Positions 1-6,092 of a DNA stretch of 13,697 nucleotides are shown piece by piece (the first letter of the stretch is position 1; each line of letters begins with the position of its first letter). The DNA is taken from positions 1-13,697 of the forward strand of contig JAJYTV010000021.1 of NCBI GenBank assembly GCA_021792885.1. The letters run 5' to 3'. The notes beneath the pieces were generated by a model. That model made no database searches, was not told the DNA's origin, and worked only from the letters and a program-made list of their open reading frames with translations. Both the position numbers and the translations under genes were made by a program. The stretch comes from Bacillota bacterium (GTDB lineage Bacteria > Bacillota > Sulfobacillia > JAJZYS01 > JAJYTV01).

Positions 1-1
1 C

Positions 2-343
2 GACGCCGCCCTCGCGCTCGGGGCGGACGCGGCGCAGGCGGCGCGGGCCGTGTTCCCTGCGGCGCGCGCCGAGGTGGCGCGCTCCCTGCTGCTCGTCGTA
101 GGGCGCTCGCTGGGCGAGGCGGGGCTCGTCGCGCTCCTCGCAGGACCGCTCGCGGCGCACGGCGTCGGGGCGGTGCGGGCGGGAGCGACGCTTGCGGCGG
201 GCCTATGGTATCTTGAGATGCAAGGACGGATCGGGACGGCGCAGGCATTCTGGCCGATCGTGCTGCTGCTCGCGCTCTCGGCGCTCGCGGCGGCGGCGGC
301 CGCTCTCTTTGGCGAAGGGCGACAGGAGGGTCTCACGCGTTGA
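2..343 (+). CDS. pstA: Phosphate ABC transporter permease, C-terminal part (probably PstA); cut by window edge
   Basis: The frame is open from the first complete codon at position 2 to a TGA at 341-343, so the gene begins outside the window. The visible part contains the cytoplasmic EAA-type loop of ABC permeases (LALGAD, then FPAAR about ten residues on, then GRSLGEAG). This loop docks on the ATPase PstB. It is followed by hydrophobic stretches, the last being the very Ala/Leu-rich WPIVLLLALSALAAAAAALF near the C-terminus. The protein would be an inner-membrane subunit of the high-affinity phosphate importer. The assignment rests on this loop and on the next two genes (pstB, phoU). PstA rather than PstC is inferred because pstA normally lies directly before pstB. 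The stop codon overlaps the TTG start of pstB (TTGA), which implies translational coupling. Confidence 0.75.
   Translation, partial: DAALALGADAAQAARAVFPAARAEVARSLLLVVGRSLGEAGLVALLAGPLAAHGVGAVRAGATLAAGLWYLEMQGRIGTAQAFWPIVLLLALSALAAAAAALFGEGRQEGLTR
324..329 (+). promoter_or_regulatory. Ribosome binding site deciding the TTG start of pstB
   Basis: AGGAGG lies 10 nt before the TTG at 340-342. The in-frame ATG at 355 has no Shine-Dalgarno sequence in front of it, so the TTG is preferred. Confidence 0.7.
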
Positions 344-1098
344 ACGCAGCGAAGATGGAAGCCGAGCAGCTTAACCTCTGGTACGGTCCAGCGCAGCGAC
401 TCAAAGAGATCAGCCTGAAGGTGCCGGAGCATTCGATCACGGCGATCATCGGACCGAGCGGCTGCGGCAAGTCCTCCTTCCTGCGCACGCTGAACCGGAT
501 GAACGACCACGTGCCGGGGGCGCGGATCCAGGGTAGCGTCCTGCTCGACGGGGAGGACATCTACGCCCGCGGCAAGGACCCCGTGACGCTGCGCCGGCGG
601 GTCGGCATGGTCTTCCAGCGGCCGAACCCGTTCCCCATGTCGATCTACCAGAACGTCGCCTACGGGCCCCGCATCCACGGGCAGCGCAACGAGCGCAGGC
701 TGCGCGAGATCGTCGAGGAGAGCCTGCGCGCCGCGGCGCTCTGGGACGAGGTGAGCGACAAGCTGCAGCGCAGCGCCTTCGAGCTCTCCGGCGGCCAGCA
801 GCAGCGCCTGTGCATCGCCCGCGCGCTCGCGGTGGAACCGGAGGTCCTTTTGATGGACGAGCCGGCTTCAGCGCTCGACCCGGTGGCGACGGCGAAGATC
901 GAGGAGCTCGCGGTCTCGCTGAAAGAGCGGTATACCTTGATCGTCGTGACGCACAACATGCAGCAGGCCGGCCGCATCTCGGACAACACCGCCTTCTTCC
1001 TGAGCGGCGAACTGGTCGAGTTCGGGCCGACGAAGGATATCTTCACCCGTCCGCGCGACCAGCGGACAGAGGACTACATCACAGGCCGGTTCGGCTAG
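340..1098 (+). CDS. pstB: Phosphate ABC transporter ATP-binding protein PstB
   Basis: This is the ATPase subunit that powers phosphate import through PstA/PstC on the cytoplasmic face of the membrane. The 252-residue protein has all ABC motifs in order: Walker A GPSGCGKS at 38-45, a Q-loop with Gln93 followed by RPNPFPMSIYQNVAYG (the PNPF(P)xSI-type stretch is typical of PstB), the signature LSGGQQQR at 149-156, Walker B VLLMDEP at 169-175, and the switch His205 in VTHNMQQA. Length matches the family (about 250-260). The start is TTG at 340, chosen for its AGGAGG; it overlaps the permease stop by 4 nt. An ATG at 355 would shorten it by 5 residues. phoU follows after 15 nt, as in many pst operons. 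In this family the operon is typically induced by phosphate limitation, but its promoter lies outside the window. Confidence 0.96.
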   Translation: MNAAKMEAEQLNLWYGPAQRLKEISLKVPEHSITAIIGPSGCGKSSFLRTLNRMNDHVPGARIQGSVLLDGEDIYARGKDPVTLRRRVGMVFQRPNPFPMSIYQNVAYGPRIHGQRNERRLREIVEESLRAAALWDEVSDKLQRSAFELSGGQQQRLCIARALAVEPEVLLMDEPASALDPVATAKIEELAVSLKERYTLIVVTHNMQQAGRISDNTAFFLSGELVEFGPTKDIFTRPRDQRTEDYITGRFG

Positions 1099-1113
1099 AG
1101 GGGGGCAGGCATC

Positions 1114-1767
1114 GTGCGAAGCTCGTTCCACCAGGAACTCGAAGAGCTCCAGCAGGACATCTTGCGCATGGGAACGCTTGTGGAGGAACGGATCGGGCAG
1201 TCCGTGCGCTCCCTCGAATCCGGCGACATGCAGACGGCGCAGGAGATCGTCGACGGCGACGACGACGTCGACGCGATGCAGGTCGACATCGAGACGCGCT
1301 GCCTCGAGATCATCGCGCTGCAGCAGCCGATGGCGAGCGACCTGCGCATCGTCGGCACGGCGATCAAGATCGTCGGGGACCTCGAGCGGATCGGCGACCA
1401 CGCCGTCGACATCGCGAAGGTGACATTGCGCATCGCGGGCGAGCCGCTGATGAAGCCGCTGATCGACATTCCGCGCATGGCGGACCTCGCGCAGCGGATG
1501 ACGCGCGACGCCCTGCGCGCCTACGTCCGCCGCGACCCCGACGCGGCGCACGAACTCCTGCGCACGGACGACCAGGTCGACCACCTGTACAGCCAGGTGC
1601 TGCGCGAACTGCTCGTCTACATGATGGAGGACCCGCGCACGATCCACCAGGCGACGCACCTCCTGTTCGTCGCCCAGCACCTCGAGCGCGTGGCAGACCA
1701 TGCGACGAACCTCGGGGAGGCCGTGATCTACATGGTGTCCGGGGAGCGCAAGGACCTGAACCACTGA
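1114..1767 (+). CDS. phoU: Phosphate signalling/transport accessory protein PhoU
   Basis: PhoU is a cytoplasmic, membrane-associated helical protein that restrains Pst transport and transmits phosphate status to the PhoR-type sensor kinase. The 217-residue product has the two-fold pseudo-repeat of the family: three-helix halves each ending in a metal-binding signature, DLERIGDHAVDIA at 89-101 and HLERVADHATNLGE at 189-202. The half-repeat starts SFHQELEELQQDIL and the QQPMASDLRIV stretch are also typical. Length is normal (215-240). The start is GTG at 1114, preceded by a purine-rich AGAGGGGGG about 8 nt upstream. It is the last gene of the phosphate operon, 15 nt after pstB, and is followed by a hairpin that separates it from glnR. 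Which sensor it talks to cannot be seen here. Confidence 0.95.
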   Translation: MRSSFHQELEELQQDILRMGTLVEERIGQSVRSLESGDMQTAQEIVDGDDDVDAMQVDIETRCLEIIALQQPMASDLRIVGTAIKIVGDLERIGDHAVDIAKVTLRIAGEPLMKPLIDIPRMADLAQRMTRDALRAYVRRDPDAAHELLRTDDQVDHLYSQVLRELLVYMMEDPRTIHQATHLLFVAQHLERVADHATNLGEAVIYMVSGERKDLNH

Positions 1768-1780
1768 GGCGCCTTTTGGC

Positions 1781-1805
1781 GGCCGCCGGACAAGATCCGG
1801 CGGCC
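1781..1805 (+). terminator. Rho-independent-type terminator after phoU
   Basis: A perfect 10-bp stem (GGCCGCCGGA at 1781-1790 pairing with 1796-1805) closes a 5-nt loop CAAGA, 13 nt after the phoU stop. The downstream T-run is short (GTTT), so strength is uncertain, but the position between two operons fits. Confidence 0.65.
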
Positions 1806-1861
1806 GTTTGGCATGCCCTGCGCAGGCAGACGTTAAGTTTGCGCAGAAACCTGACAAATCA

Positions 1862-1891
1862 TTGACCGTGTTTCGGCAAGAACACTACTAT
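1862..1891 (+). promoter_or_regulatory. Sigma-A-type promoter of glnR-glnA
   Basis: TTGACC at 1862-1867 and TACTAT at 1886-1891 are separated by 18 nt and lie 26 nt upstream of the glnR start. The surrounding sequence is noticeably more AT-rich than the coding DNA. It is the only good promoter-like pair in the phoU-glnR gap. Confidence 0.65.
1868..1885. promoter_or_regulatory. Inverted repeat filling the promoter spacer; candidate GlnR autoregulatory operator
   Basis: GTGTT (1868-1872) and AACAC (1881-1885) form a perfect dyad with an 8-nt centre that occupies exactly the 18-nt spacer between -35 and -10. It contains TGT-N10-ACA. The Bacillus GlnR/TnrA consensus TGTNA-N7-TNACA has TGT-N11-ACA, so this site is one base shorter than the textbook box. 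Control by GlnR is inferred from position and from MerR-family habit; it is not demonstrated. Confidence 0.45.
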
Positions 1892-1916
1892 ACCTGACAG
1901 AAGGGAGTGCGAGCGC

Positions 1917-2282
1917 ATGGCAGAGAGCCTCTTGGGCATCGGCCCGGTGAGCGCCCTCACCGGGCTCACGGAGCGGCAAATCCGCTACTATGAGGGGCTC
2001 GGCCTCATCGCGCCGCGCCGCTCGCCGGGGCGTCAGCGTCTCTACGGACCGCAGGAGGTGGCGAGACTGCAGCAGATCCGCCGCCTGCTCGACCAGGGGC
2101 AGACGCTGCAGGGCGTCCGGCGGGTGCTCGCGCAGCAGCGCGCCTTGCCCCGCGAGGAGTCGGACGTGCGGAGCAGGCTGCTCTCCACCCAGGCGCTGCG
2201 CTCGCTCTACCCTGTATCGAACCGCGCGGAGCTCGAGCGCATGATCTCCGAGCACGACGAAGAGGAGGATGACGTTGACTAG
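1917..2282 (+). CDS. glnR: MerR-family regulator GlnR of glutamine synthetase
   Basis: This is a 121-residue DNA-binding protein with an N-terminal MerR winged helix-turn-helix: IGPVSALTGLTERQIRYYEGLGL at about 8-30, then the wing SPGRQRLYG at 36-44 and helices to about 75. The TGLTERQIRYYE stretch is characteristic of GlnR/TnrA, and the gene overlaps glnA, as in Bacilli, where GlnR represses glnRA under nitrogen excess after contact with feedback-inhibited glutamine synthetase. The start is ATG at 1917 with AAGGGAG about 9 nt before it. The C-terminal tail is odd. The RQGxxSRFF-like glutamine-synthetase docking peptide of Bacillus GlnR is not recognisable; the protein ends in SLYPVSNRAELERMI plus an acidic run EHDEEEDDVD. 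It is also slightly shorter than B. subtilis GlnR (about 135). The family call is firm; how it senses nitrogen is open. Confidence 0.88.
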   Translation: MAESLLGIGPVSALTGLTERQIRYYEGLGLIAPRRSPGRQRLYGPQEVARLQQIRRLLDQGQTLQGVRRVLAQQRALPREESDVRSRLLSTQALRSLYPVSNRAELERMISEHDEEEDDVD

Positions 2283-3699
2283 GGACGAGATCCTGGCCAT
2301 GCTGCAGAGCGGTGAGGTGGAGTTCGTCGACCTGAAGCTGGTCGACCTTCCCGGCACGTGGCACCACATCACCCTGCCCGCCGCCGAGATCGGCGCGGAC
2401 GCGTTCACCGATGGCGTCCCGTTCGACGGGAGTTCCCTGCGCGGCTTTCGGGAGATCGAGGAGAGCGACATGGTCATGCTCCCCGACCCCGAGACCGCCT
2501 TCGTCGACCCCTTCCACGCGCGCCGCACGCTTTCGATCTCCTGCGACGTCTACGAACCCGGCATGCACCGCTTCGCCCGCGACCCGCGCTTCATCGCCCA
2601 GCAGGCCGAGCACTACCTGACCGCGTCCGGCATCGGCGACGTCGCCTACTTCGGACCGGAACTGGAGTTCTTCGTCTTCGACGACGTCCGCTACCAGATC
2701 AACCCCGAGGAGTCGTTCTTCGCGATCGGCTCGGAGGAGTCGGCCTGGGGCACGGGGGACATCGGCACGCCGAACCTGCAGCACCGCATCCGGCCGAAGT
2801 CCGGGTACGCGCCCGTATCGCCGCACGACCAGCTCTCCGACCTGCGCGGCGAGATGGTGCGGACGATGATGGACTGCGGCATGTACGTCGAGCGGCACCA
2901 CCACGAGGTGGCGACGGCAGGGCAGAGCGAAATCGGGTTCCGGTTCGACCGCCTGACGCGAACGGCCGACCACGTGCTGCTCTACAAGTACATCGTCAAG
3001 AACATCTCCCGCCAGGCCGGCAAGATCGCGACCTTCATGCCGAAGCCGCTGTACGGCGACAACGGCTCGGGCATGCACACCCACCAGTCGATCTTCCGCG
3101 GCGGCGAGCCCCTCTTCTACGGCAAGGGCGGCTACGGCAACCTCTCCGAGACGGCGCTGCACTACATCGCGGGCATCCTTTCGCACGCGCCGGCGCTCGT
3201 CGGCCTGACGAACGCGACCACGAACTCCTACCGCCGGCTGGTGCCGGGCTTCGAAGCGCCGGTGAACCTCGTGTTCGCGAAGGGCAACCGCTCCGCGGCC
3301 GTGCGCGTGCCGATCGCGCAGGAGAGCCCGAAGTCCGTGCGCATCGAGTTCCGCACGCCGGACTCGACCGGAAACCCCTATCTCTCGTTCGCCGCAATGC
3401 TCATGGCCGGTCTCGACGGGGTGAAGCGCAAGCTCGACCCGACGGCGCTCGGCTTCGGCCCGCTCGACAAGAACATCTACCACCTGTCGCCGGAGGACGC
3501 GGCGAAGATCCGGGCGGTGCCGGGCAGCCTTACCGAGGCGCTCGACGAGCTCGAGAAGGACCACGCCTTCCTGACCGAGGGCGGCGTCTTCACCGAGGAC
3601 CTGATCGCGGCCTGGATCGACTACAAGCGGCGCGAAGAAGTGCAGCCGGTGAACCTGCGGCCGGTGCCGATGGAGTACTACCTCTACCTCGACATCTAG
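2275..3699 (+). CDS. glnA: Glutamine synthetase type I, beta-like subdivision
   Basis: This enzyme makes glutamine from glutamate, ammonia and ATP. The 474-residue protein carries all GSI active-site motifs: FDGSS at 50-54, FGPELEFF at 126-133 (metal ligands Glu129 and Glu131), HHEVATAGQSE at 209-219 (Glu211, Glu219), NGSGMHTH at 263-270, the flap glutamate in LVPGFEAP (Glu327), NRSAAVRVP and RIEFR near 356-360. Length, the insertion around 140-180, HHEVATAGQ and the adenylylation-type loop DKNIYHLSPED with Tyr402 are features of GSI-beta; Bacillus GSI-alpha is about 444 residues with HHEVAPGQ. GAGGAGG at 2262-2268 lies 6 nt before TTG 2275 but abuts ATG 2269, so TTG is preferred; ATG 2269 would add 2 residues. 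It overlaps glnR by 8 nt and is co-transcribed with it. Confidence 0.95.
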   Translation: MTRDEILAMLQSGEVEFVDLKLVDLPGTWHHITLPAAEIGADAFTDGVPFDGSSLRGFREIEESDMVMLPDPETAFVDPFHARRTLSISCDVYEPGMHRFARDPRFIAQQAEHYLTASGIGDVAYFGPELEFFVFDDVRYQINPEESFFAIGSEESAWGTGDIGTPNLQHRIRPKSGYAPVSPHDQLSDLRGEMVRTMMDCGMYVERHHHEVATAGQSEIGFRFDRLTRTADHVLLYKYIVKNISRQAGKIATFMPKPLYGDNGSGMHTHQSIFRGGEPLFYGKGGYGNLSETALHYIAGILSHAPALVGLTNATTNSYRRLVPGFEAPVNLVFAKGNRSAAVRVPIAQESPKSVRIEFRTPDSTGNPYLSFAAMLMAGLDGVKRKLDPTALGFGPLDKNIYHLSPEDAAKIRAVPGSLTEALDELEKDHAFLTEGGVFTEDLIAAWIDYKRREEVQPVNLRPVPMEYYLYLDI

Positions 3700-3714
3700 G
3701 CAGCTGCACCCCGG

Positions 3715-3742
3715 GGCCGGCGAAGGGAAGCCTTCGCCGGCC
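3715..3742. terminator. Terminator between glnA and the convergent LysR gene
   Basis: A perfect 12-bp stem (3715-3726 with 3731-3742, core GGCCGGCGAAGG) has a GAAG tetraloop and is followed by TCTTC. It starts 16 nt after the glnA stop and ends 16 nt from the stop of the opposing gene. It can serve glnA and possibly both directions. Confidence 0.75.
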
Positions 3743-3757
3743 TCTTCGCGTAGACGG

Positions 3758-4642
3758 CTAGCGCTCTGTGGCGCGCCGGCCGAGCCATGCCGCCGCATCG
3801 GCCGCGAAGGCCTGCGCGGCGGGCGCGGGCTCGAGCGGCAGCATGGCGTACACGCCGTCCTTGGGGAGGACCACGCCGGGCAGCGGCACCGCGAGCGCGC
3901 TGCCGTAGGCGAGCTCCGCACGCACCGCGGCGCGCGGCAGGATGGCCAGGCCGAAGCCTCCGAGGGCGAACTGCTTCGCGATGTCCACCTGCTCGACGTG
4001 CATCGGCCGCGGGAGGGGCAGCTGCACCCGGCGCAAGGACTCCTCGACGGCGACCCATGTGGCGCCCGGCCCGTAGGTGAAGAGGGGCAGGCGCTGGAGG
4101 AGGTCCTCGGCGTCCGGCGGTTCGCGGTCGAGGTCGAGGCCGTCGTGGGCGACGACGAGGACGAGATCGTCCTCGTAGAGGAAGCGGGCCTGCAGGTCCT
4201 GGGGCAGGGGGCGGAAGCGGGCGAAGCCGATGTCCGCCGCGCCGGAGCGCACGGCGTCCGGCACCTCCGTCGAGGGGAAGACGGCGAGCGACCACTCGCC
4301 GCCGAGAGAGCGGGCGCGAGAGAGGAGCGGCGGCAGGAAGACGCGCGCGATGTGCGGCGCGGCGGCGATGCGCAAGGGGGCGCCGCGTCCGAGGGCAAGA
4401 TCGGCGCCGGCCTGCGCGAGCTCGCGCAGCACGCGCTCGGCGCGCGGGAGGAACCTCTCGCCCGCGGCCGAGAGGCGGACGCTGCGCCCGCTCCGGTCAA
4501 AGAGGAGTACCCCGAGCTCCGCCTCGAGCCGCTGGATCTGCTGCGTCACCGTGGCCTGCGAGAGGTAGCGCAGCGCCGCGGCGCGCCGGAAGCTCCCCGC
4601 CCGGGCGGCGACGACGAACGTGCGCAGCGCGGCGCTGTCCAC
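3758..4642 (-). CDS. LysR-family transcriptional regulator
   Basis: This is a 294-residue LysR-type regulator. The N-terminal winged helix-turn-helix spans about residues 3-61 (LRTFVVAARAGSFRRAA, then YLSQATVTQQIQRLEAELGV, then LFDRSGRSVRLSAAGE). It is followed by a linker helix and a periplasmic-binding-protein-like effector domain from about 85 on (LRIAAAPHIARVFLPPLL, ADIGFARF, GGFGLAILPRAAV). The start is GTG at 4642, 7 nt after AGGAGG; an ATG 6 nt upstream sits only 1 nt from the same Shine-Dalgarno, and a TTG at 4669 has none. It lies divergent from a citrate-synthase-like gene, the usual arrangement for a LysR protein and its target, and resembles the citR-citA pair of B. subtilis in layout. 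The effector cannot be read from sequence. Its 3' end converges on glnA. Confidence 0.9.
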   Translation of the reverse strand: MDSAALRTFVVAARAGSFRRAAALRYLSQATVTQQIQRLEAELGVLLFDRSGRSVRLSAAGERFLPRAERVLRELAQAGADLALGRGAPLRIAAAPHIARVFLPPLLSRARSLGGEWSLAVFPSTEVPDAVRSGAADIGFARFRPLPQDLQARFLYEDDLVLVVAHDGLDLDREPPDAEDLLQRLPLFTYGPGATWVAVEESLRRVQLPLPRPMHVEQVDIAKQFALGGFGLAILPRAAVRAELAYGSALAVPLPGVVLPKDGVYAMLPLEPAPAAQAFAADAAAWLGRRATER

Positions 4643-4743
4643 GCGCATCCCTCCTGATTGGGAAATCAAAACGTTCTGTCAATATATTTGAGATTCATGA
4701 ACAATCCCGTCAAGCGATGATGCAGGCGGGAGGCGAGAAGACC
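4643..4743. promoter_or_regulatory. Divergent regulatory region with LysR-type T-N11-A box
   Basis: This roughly 100-nt gap is markedly AT-rich compared with the genes around it. TCAATATATTTGA at 4679-4691 is an inverted repeat (TCAA-N5-TTGA) fitting the T-N11-A LysR box, and TTCATGAA at 4694-4701 is a perfect 8-bp palindrome directly beside it. Possible -10 elements overlap the box (TATATT at 4683-4688). I could not fix a convincing -35/-10 pair on either strand. The LysR protein is the likely binder, by inference. Confidence 0.5.
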
Positions 4744-6060
4744 ATGCAAGATCCGATGGACAGGACCGAGCCGGAACTCTTCCGCGAGATCTTCCCGTAC
4801 GAGGTGCCGCCGCGCATCCCCTTCGACGGCGTGCGCGTGGCGCCGGAGCCCGCGCGCGACCCGCACATCACCGACACGACCTTTCGGGACGGGCAGCAGG
4901 CCCGCGCGCCGTATGCCCCGCAGGAGATCGTGCGGCTGTTCGATCTCCTGCACCGGCTCGGCGGGGAGGCGGGCCTCGTGCGCCAGTCGGAGTTCTTCCT
5001 CTACAGCGCGCGCGACCGCCAGGCGGTCGAGGCGTGCCAGGATCGCGGCTACCGGTTCCCGGAGGTGACGGCGTGGATCCGGGCGCGCCCGGAGGACTTC
5101 GCGCTCGTCAAGGCGGCGGGCGTGCGTGAGACCGGCATCCTGACGTCCTGCTCGGACTACCACATCTACCGCAAGCTCGGACTCACGCGGCGCAAGGCGC
5201 TCGAGCAGTACCTGCGGGTGGTCGACGCGGCGCTTGCGGAGGGGATCGTGCCGCGCTGCCACTTCGAGGACGCGACGCGGGCGGACCTCGAGGGATTCGT
5301 GCTGCCCTTCGCGCGCCTCCTCATGGAGCGCAGCCGCGAGAGCGGCATCCAGGTGAAGATCCGCCTCTGCGACACCCTGGGCTACGGCGTCGACTACGAC
5401 GACGCCGCGCCGCCGCGCAGCGTCCCGAAGCTGGTCGCGGCGCTGCGCCACGAGGCCGCCGTGCCGGAGGCGGCGCTCGAGTGGCACGGGCACAACGACT
5501 TCCACCACGGCTTCTCCAACGCCGTGGCGGCCTGGCGCTACGGCTGCGGCGCGGTGAACGGCACGCTGCTCGGCTTCGGCGAGCGGACGGGCAACACGCC
5601 GATCGAGGGGCTGCTCTTCGAGTGGATGGGCCTCACGGGCCGCGCGGACGTCGACACGCTGGCGATCGCGGAGGTCGCGCGCTTTGCAGAGGAGCAGCTC
5701 TCCTACCGGATCCCCCCGATGACGCCCTTCGTCGGGTCGCAGAGCCATGTCACCGCGGCAGGCATCCACCTCGACGGGCTGCGCAAGGACGAGGAGATCT
5801 ACAGCATCTTCGACACGGGGCGGCTTTTGGGCCGGCCGCCGGGCGTCCTGGTCACGGACAAGGCCGGTGCGGCGGGCGTCGCGCTCTGGCTGGAGCGCGA
5901 ACTGCGGATGCCGGCGGGATCGCTCGCGAAGGACCACCCCGAGGTCGCGCTGCTGGCGGACTGGGTGGCGGCCCAGTACGCCCAGGGGCGCGTCACCGCC
6001 GTCTCGGACGAGGAGCTGCGCGCGGTGCTGGAGGAGGCGAGGCAAGCAGGCCGCATCTAG
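4744..6060 (+). CDS. DRE-TIM acyltransferase, probable Re-citrate synthase (isopropylmalate/homocitrate synthase family)
   Basis: This cytosolic enzyme family condenses acetyl-CoA with a 2-oxoacid. The 438-residue protein has a TIM barrel with DTTFRDGQQ at 44-52 (catalytic Arg, metal Asp), the metal motif HGHND at 248-252, GFGERTGN at 277-284, and the small C-terminal subdomain AGIHLDGLRKDEEIY at 339-353. The LeuA allosteric dimer domain is absent. Wording such as DTTFRDGQQAR, RQSEFFLYS, GILTSCSDYHI and PRCHFED matches my recollection of the Clostridium kluyveri-type Re-citrate synthases rather than LeuA (DTTLRDGEQ). The product would then be citrate from oxaloacetate. ATG 4744 is chosen because GGGAGG lies 10 nt before it; ATG 4717 lacks a Shine-Dalgarno. 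Family is certain; substrate is inferred, with homocitrate or 2-isopropylmalate synthase as alternatives. Divergent from the LysR gene. Confidence 0.7.
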   Translation: MQDPMDRTEPELFREIFPYEVPPRIPFDGVRVAPEPARDPHITDTTFRDGQQARAPYAPQEIVRLFDLLHRLGGEAGLVRQSEFFLYSARDRQAVEACQDRGYRFPEVTAWIRARPEDFALVKAAGVRETGILTSCSDYHIYRKLGLTRRKALEQYLRVVDAALAEGIVPRCHFEDATRADLEGFVLPFARLLMERSRESGIQVKIRLCDTLGYGVDYDDAAPPRSVPKLVAALRHEAAVPEAALEWHGHNDFHHGFSNAVAAWRYGCGAVNGTLLGFGERTGNTPIEGLLFEWMGLTGRADVDTLAIAEVARFAEEQLSYRIPPMTPFVGSQSHVTAAGIHLDGLRKDEEIYSIFDTGRLLGRPPGVLVTDKAGAAGVALWLERELRMPAGSLAKDHPEVALLADWVAAQYAQGRVTAVSDEELRAVLEEARQAGRI

Positions 6061-6092
6061 CGCAACCCGTTCGCGAGAGGGAACTCCCTGCG

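Noticed and set aside
1868..1885. Canonical Bacillus GlnR/TnrA box (TGTNA-N7-TNACA) in the glnR promoter
   Set aside because: The dyad has TGT-N10-ACA, one base short, so I list it only as a candidate operator and not as a consensus GlnR box.
2005..4500. 831-codon minus-strand open frame opposite glnR and glnA
   Set aside because: It runs antisense to well-supported genes, is low-complexity Arg/Ala/Pro-rich in parts, and has no recognisable domain. Long antisense frames are expected at this GC content.
4717..4743. ATG 4717 as start of the citrate-synthase-like gene
   Set aside because: No Shine-Dalgarno precedes it, while GGGAGG sits well placed before ATG 4744; the extra nine residues look like leader sequence.
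6078..6089. AGGGA-AC-TCCCT hairpin between the convergent genes at 6060 and 6093 as a terminator
   Set aside because: Only 5 bp with a 2-nt loop, which cannot fold well, and no T-run follows.
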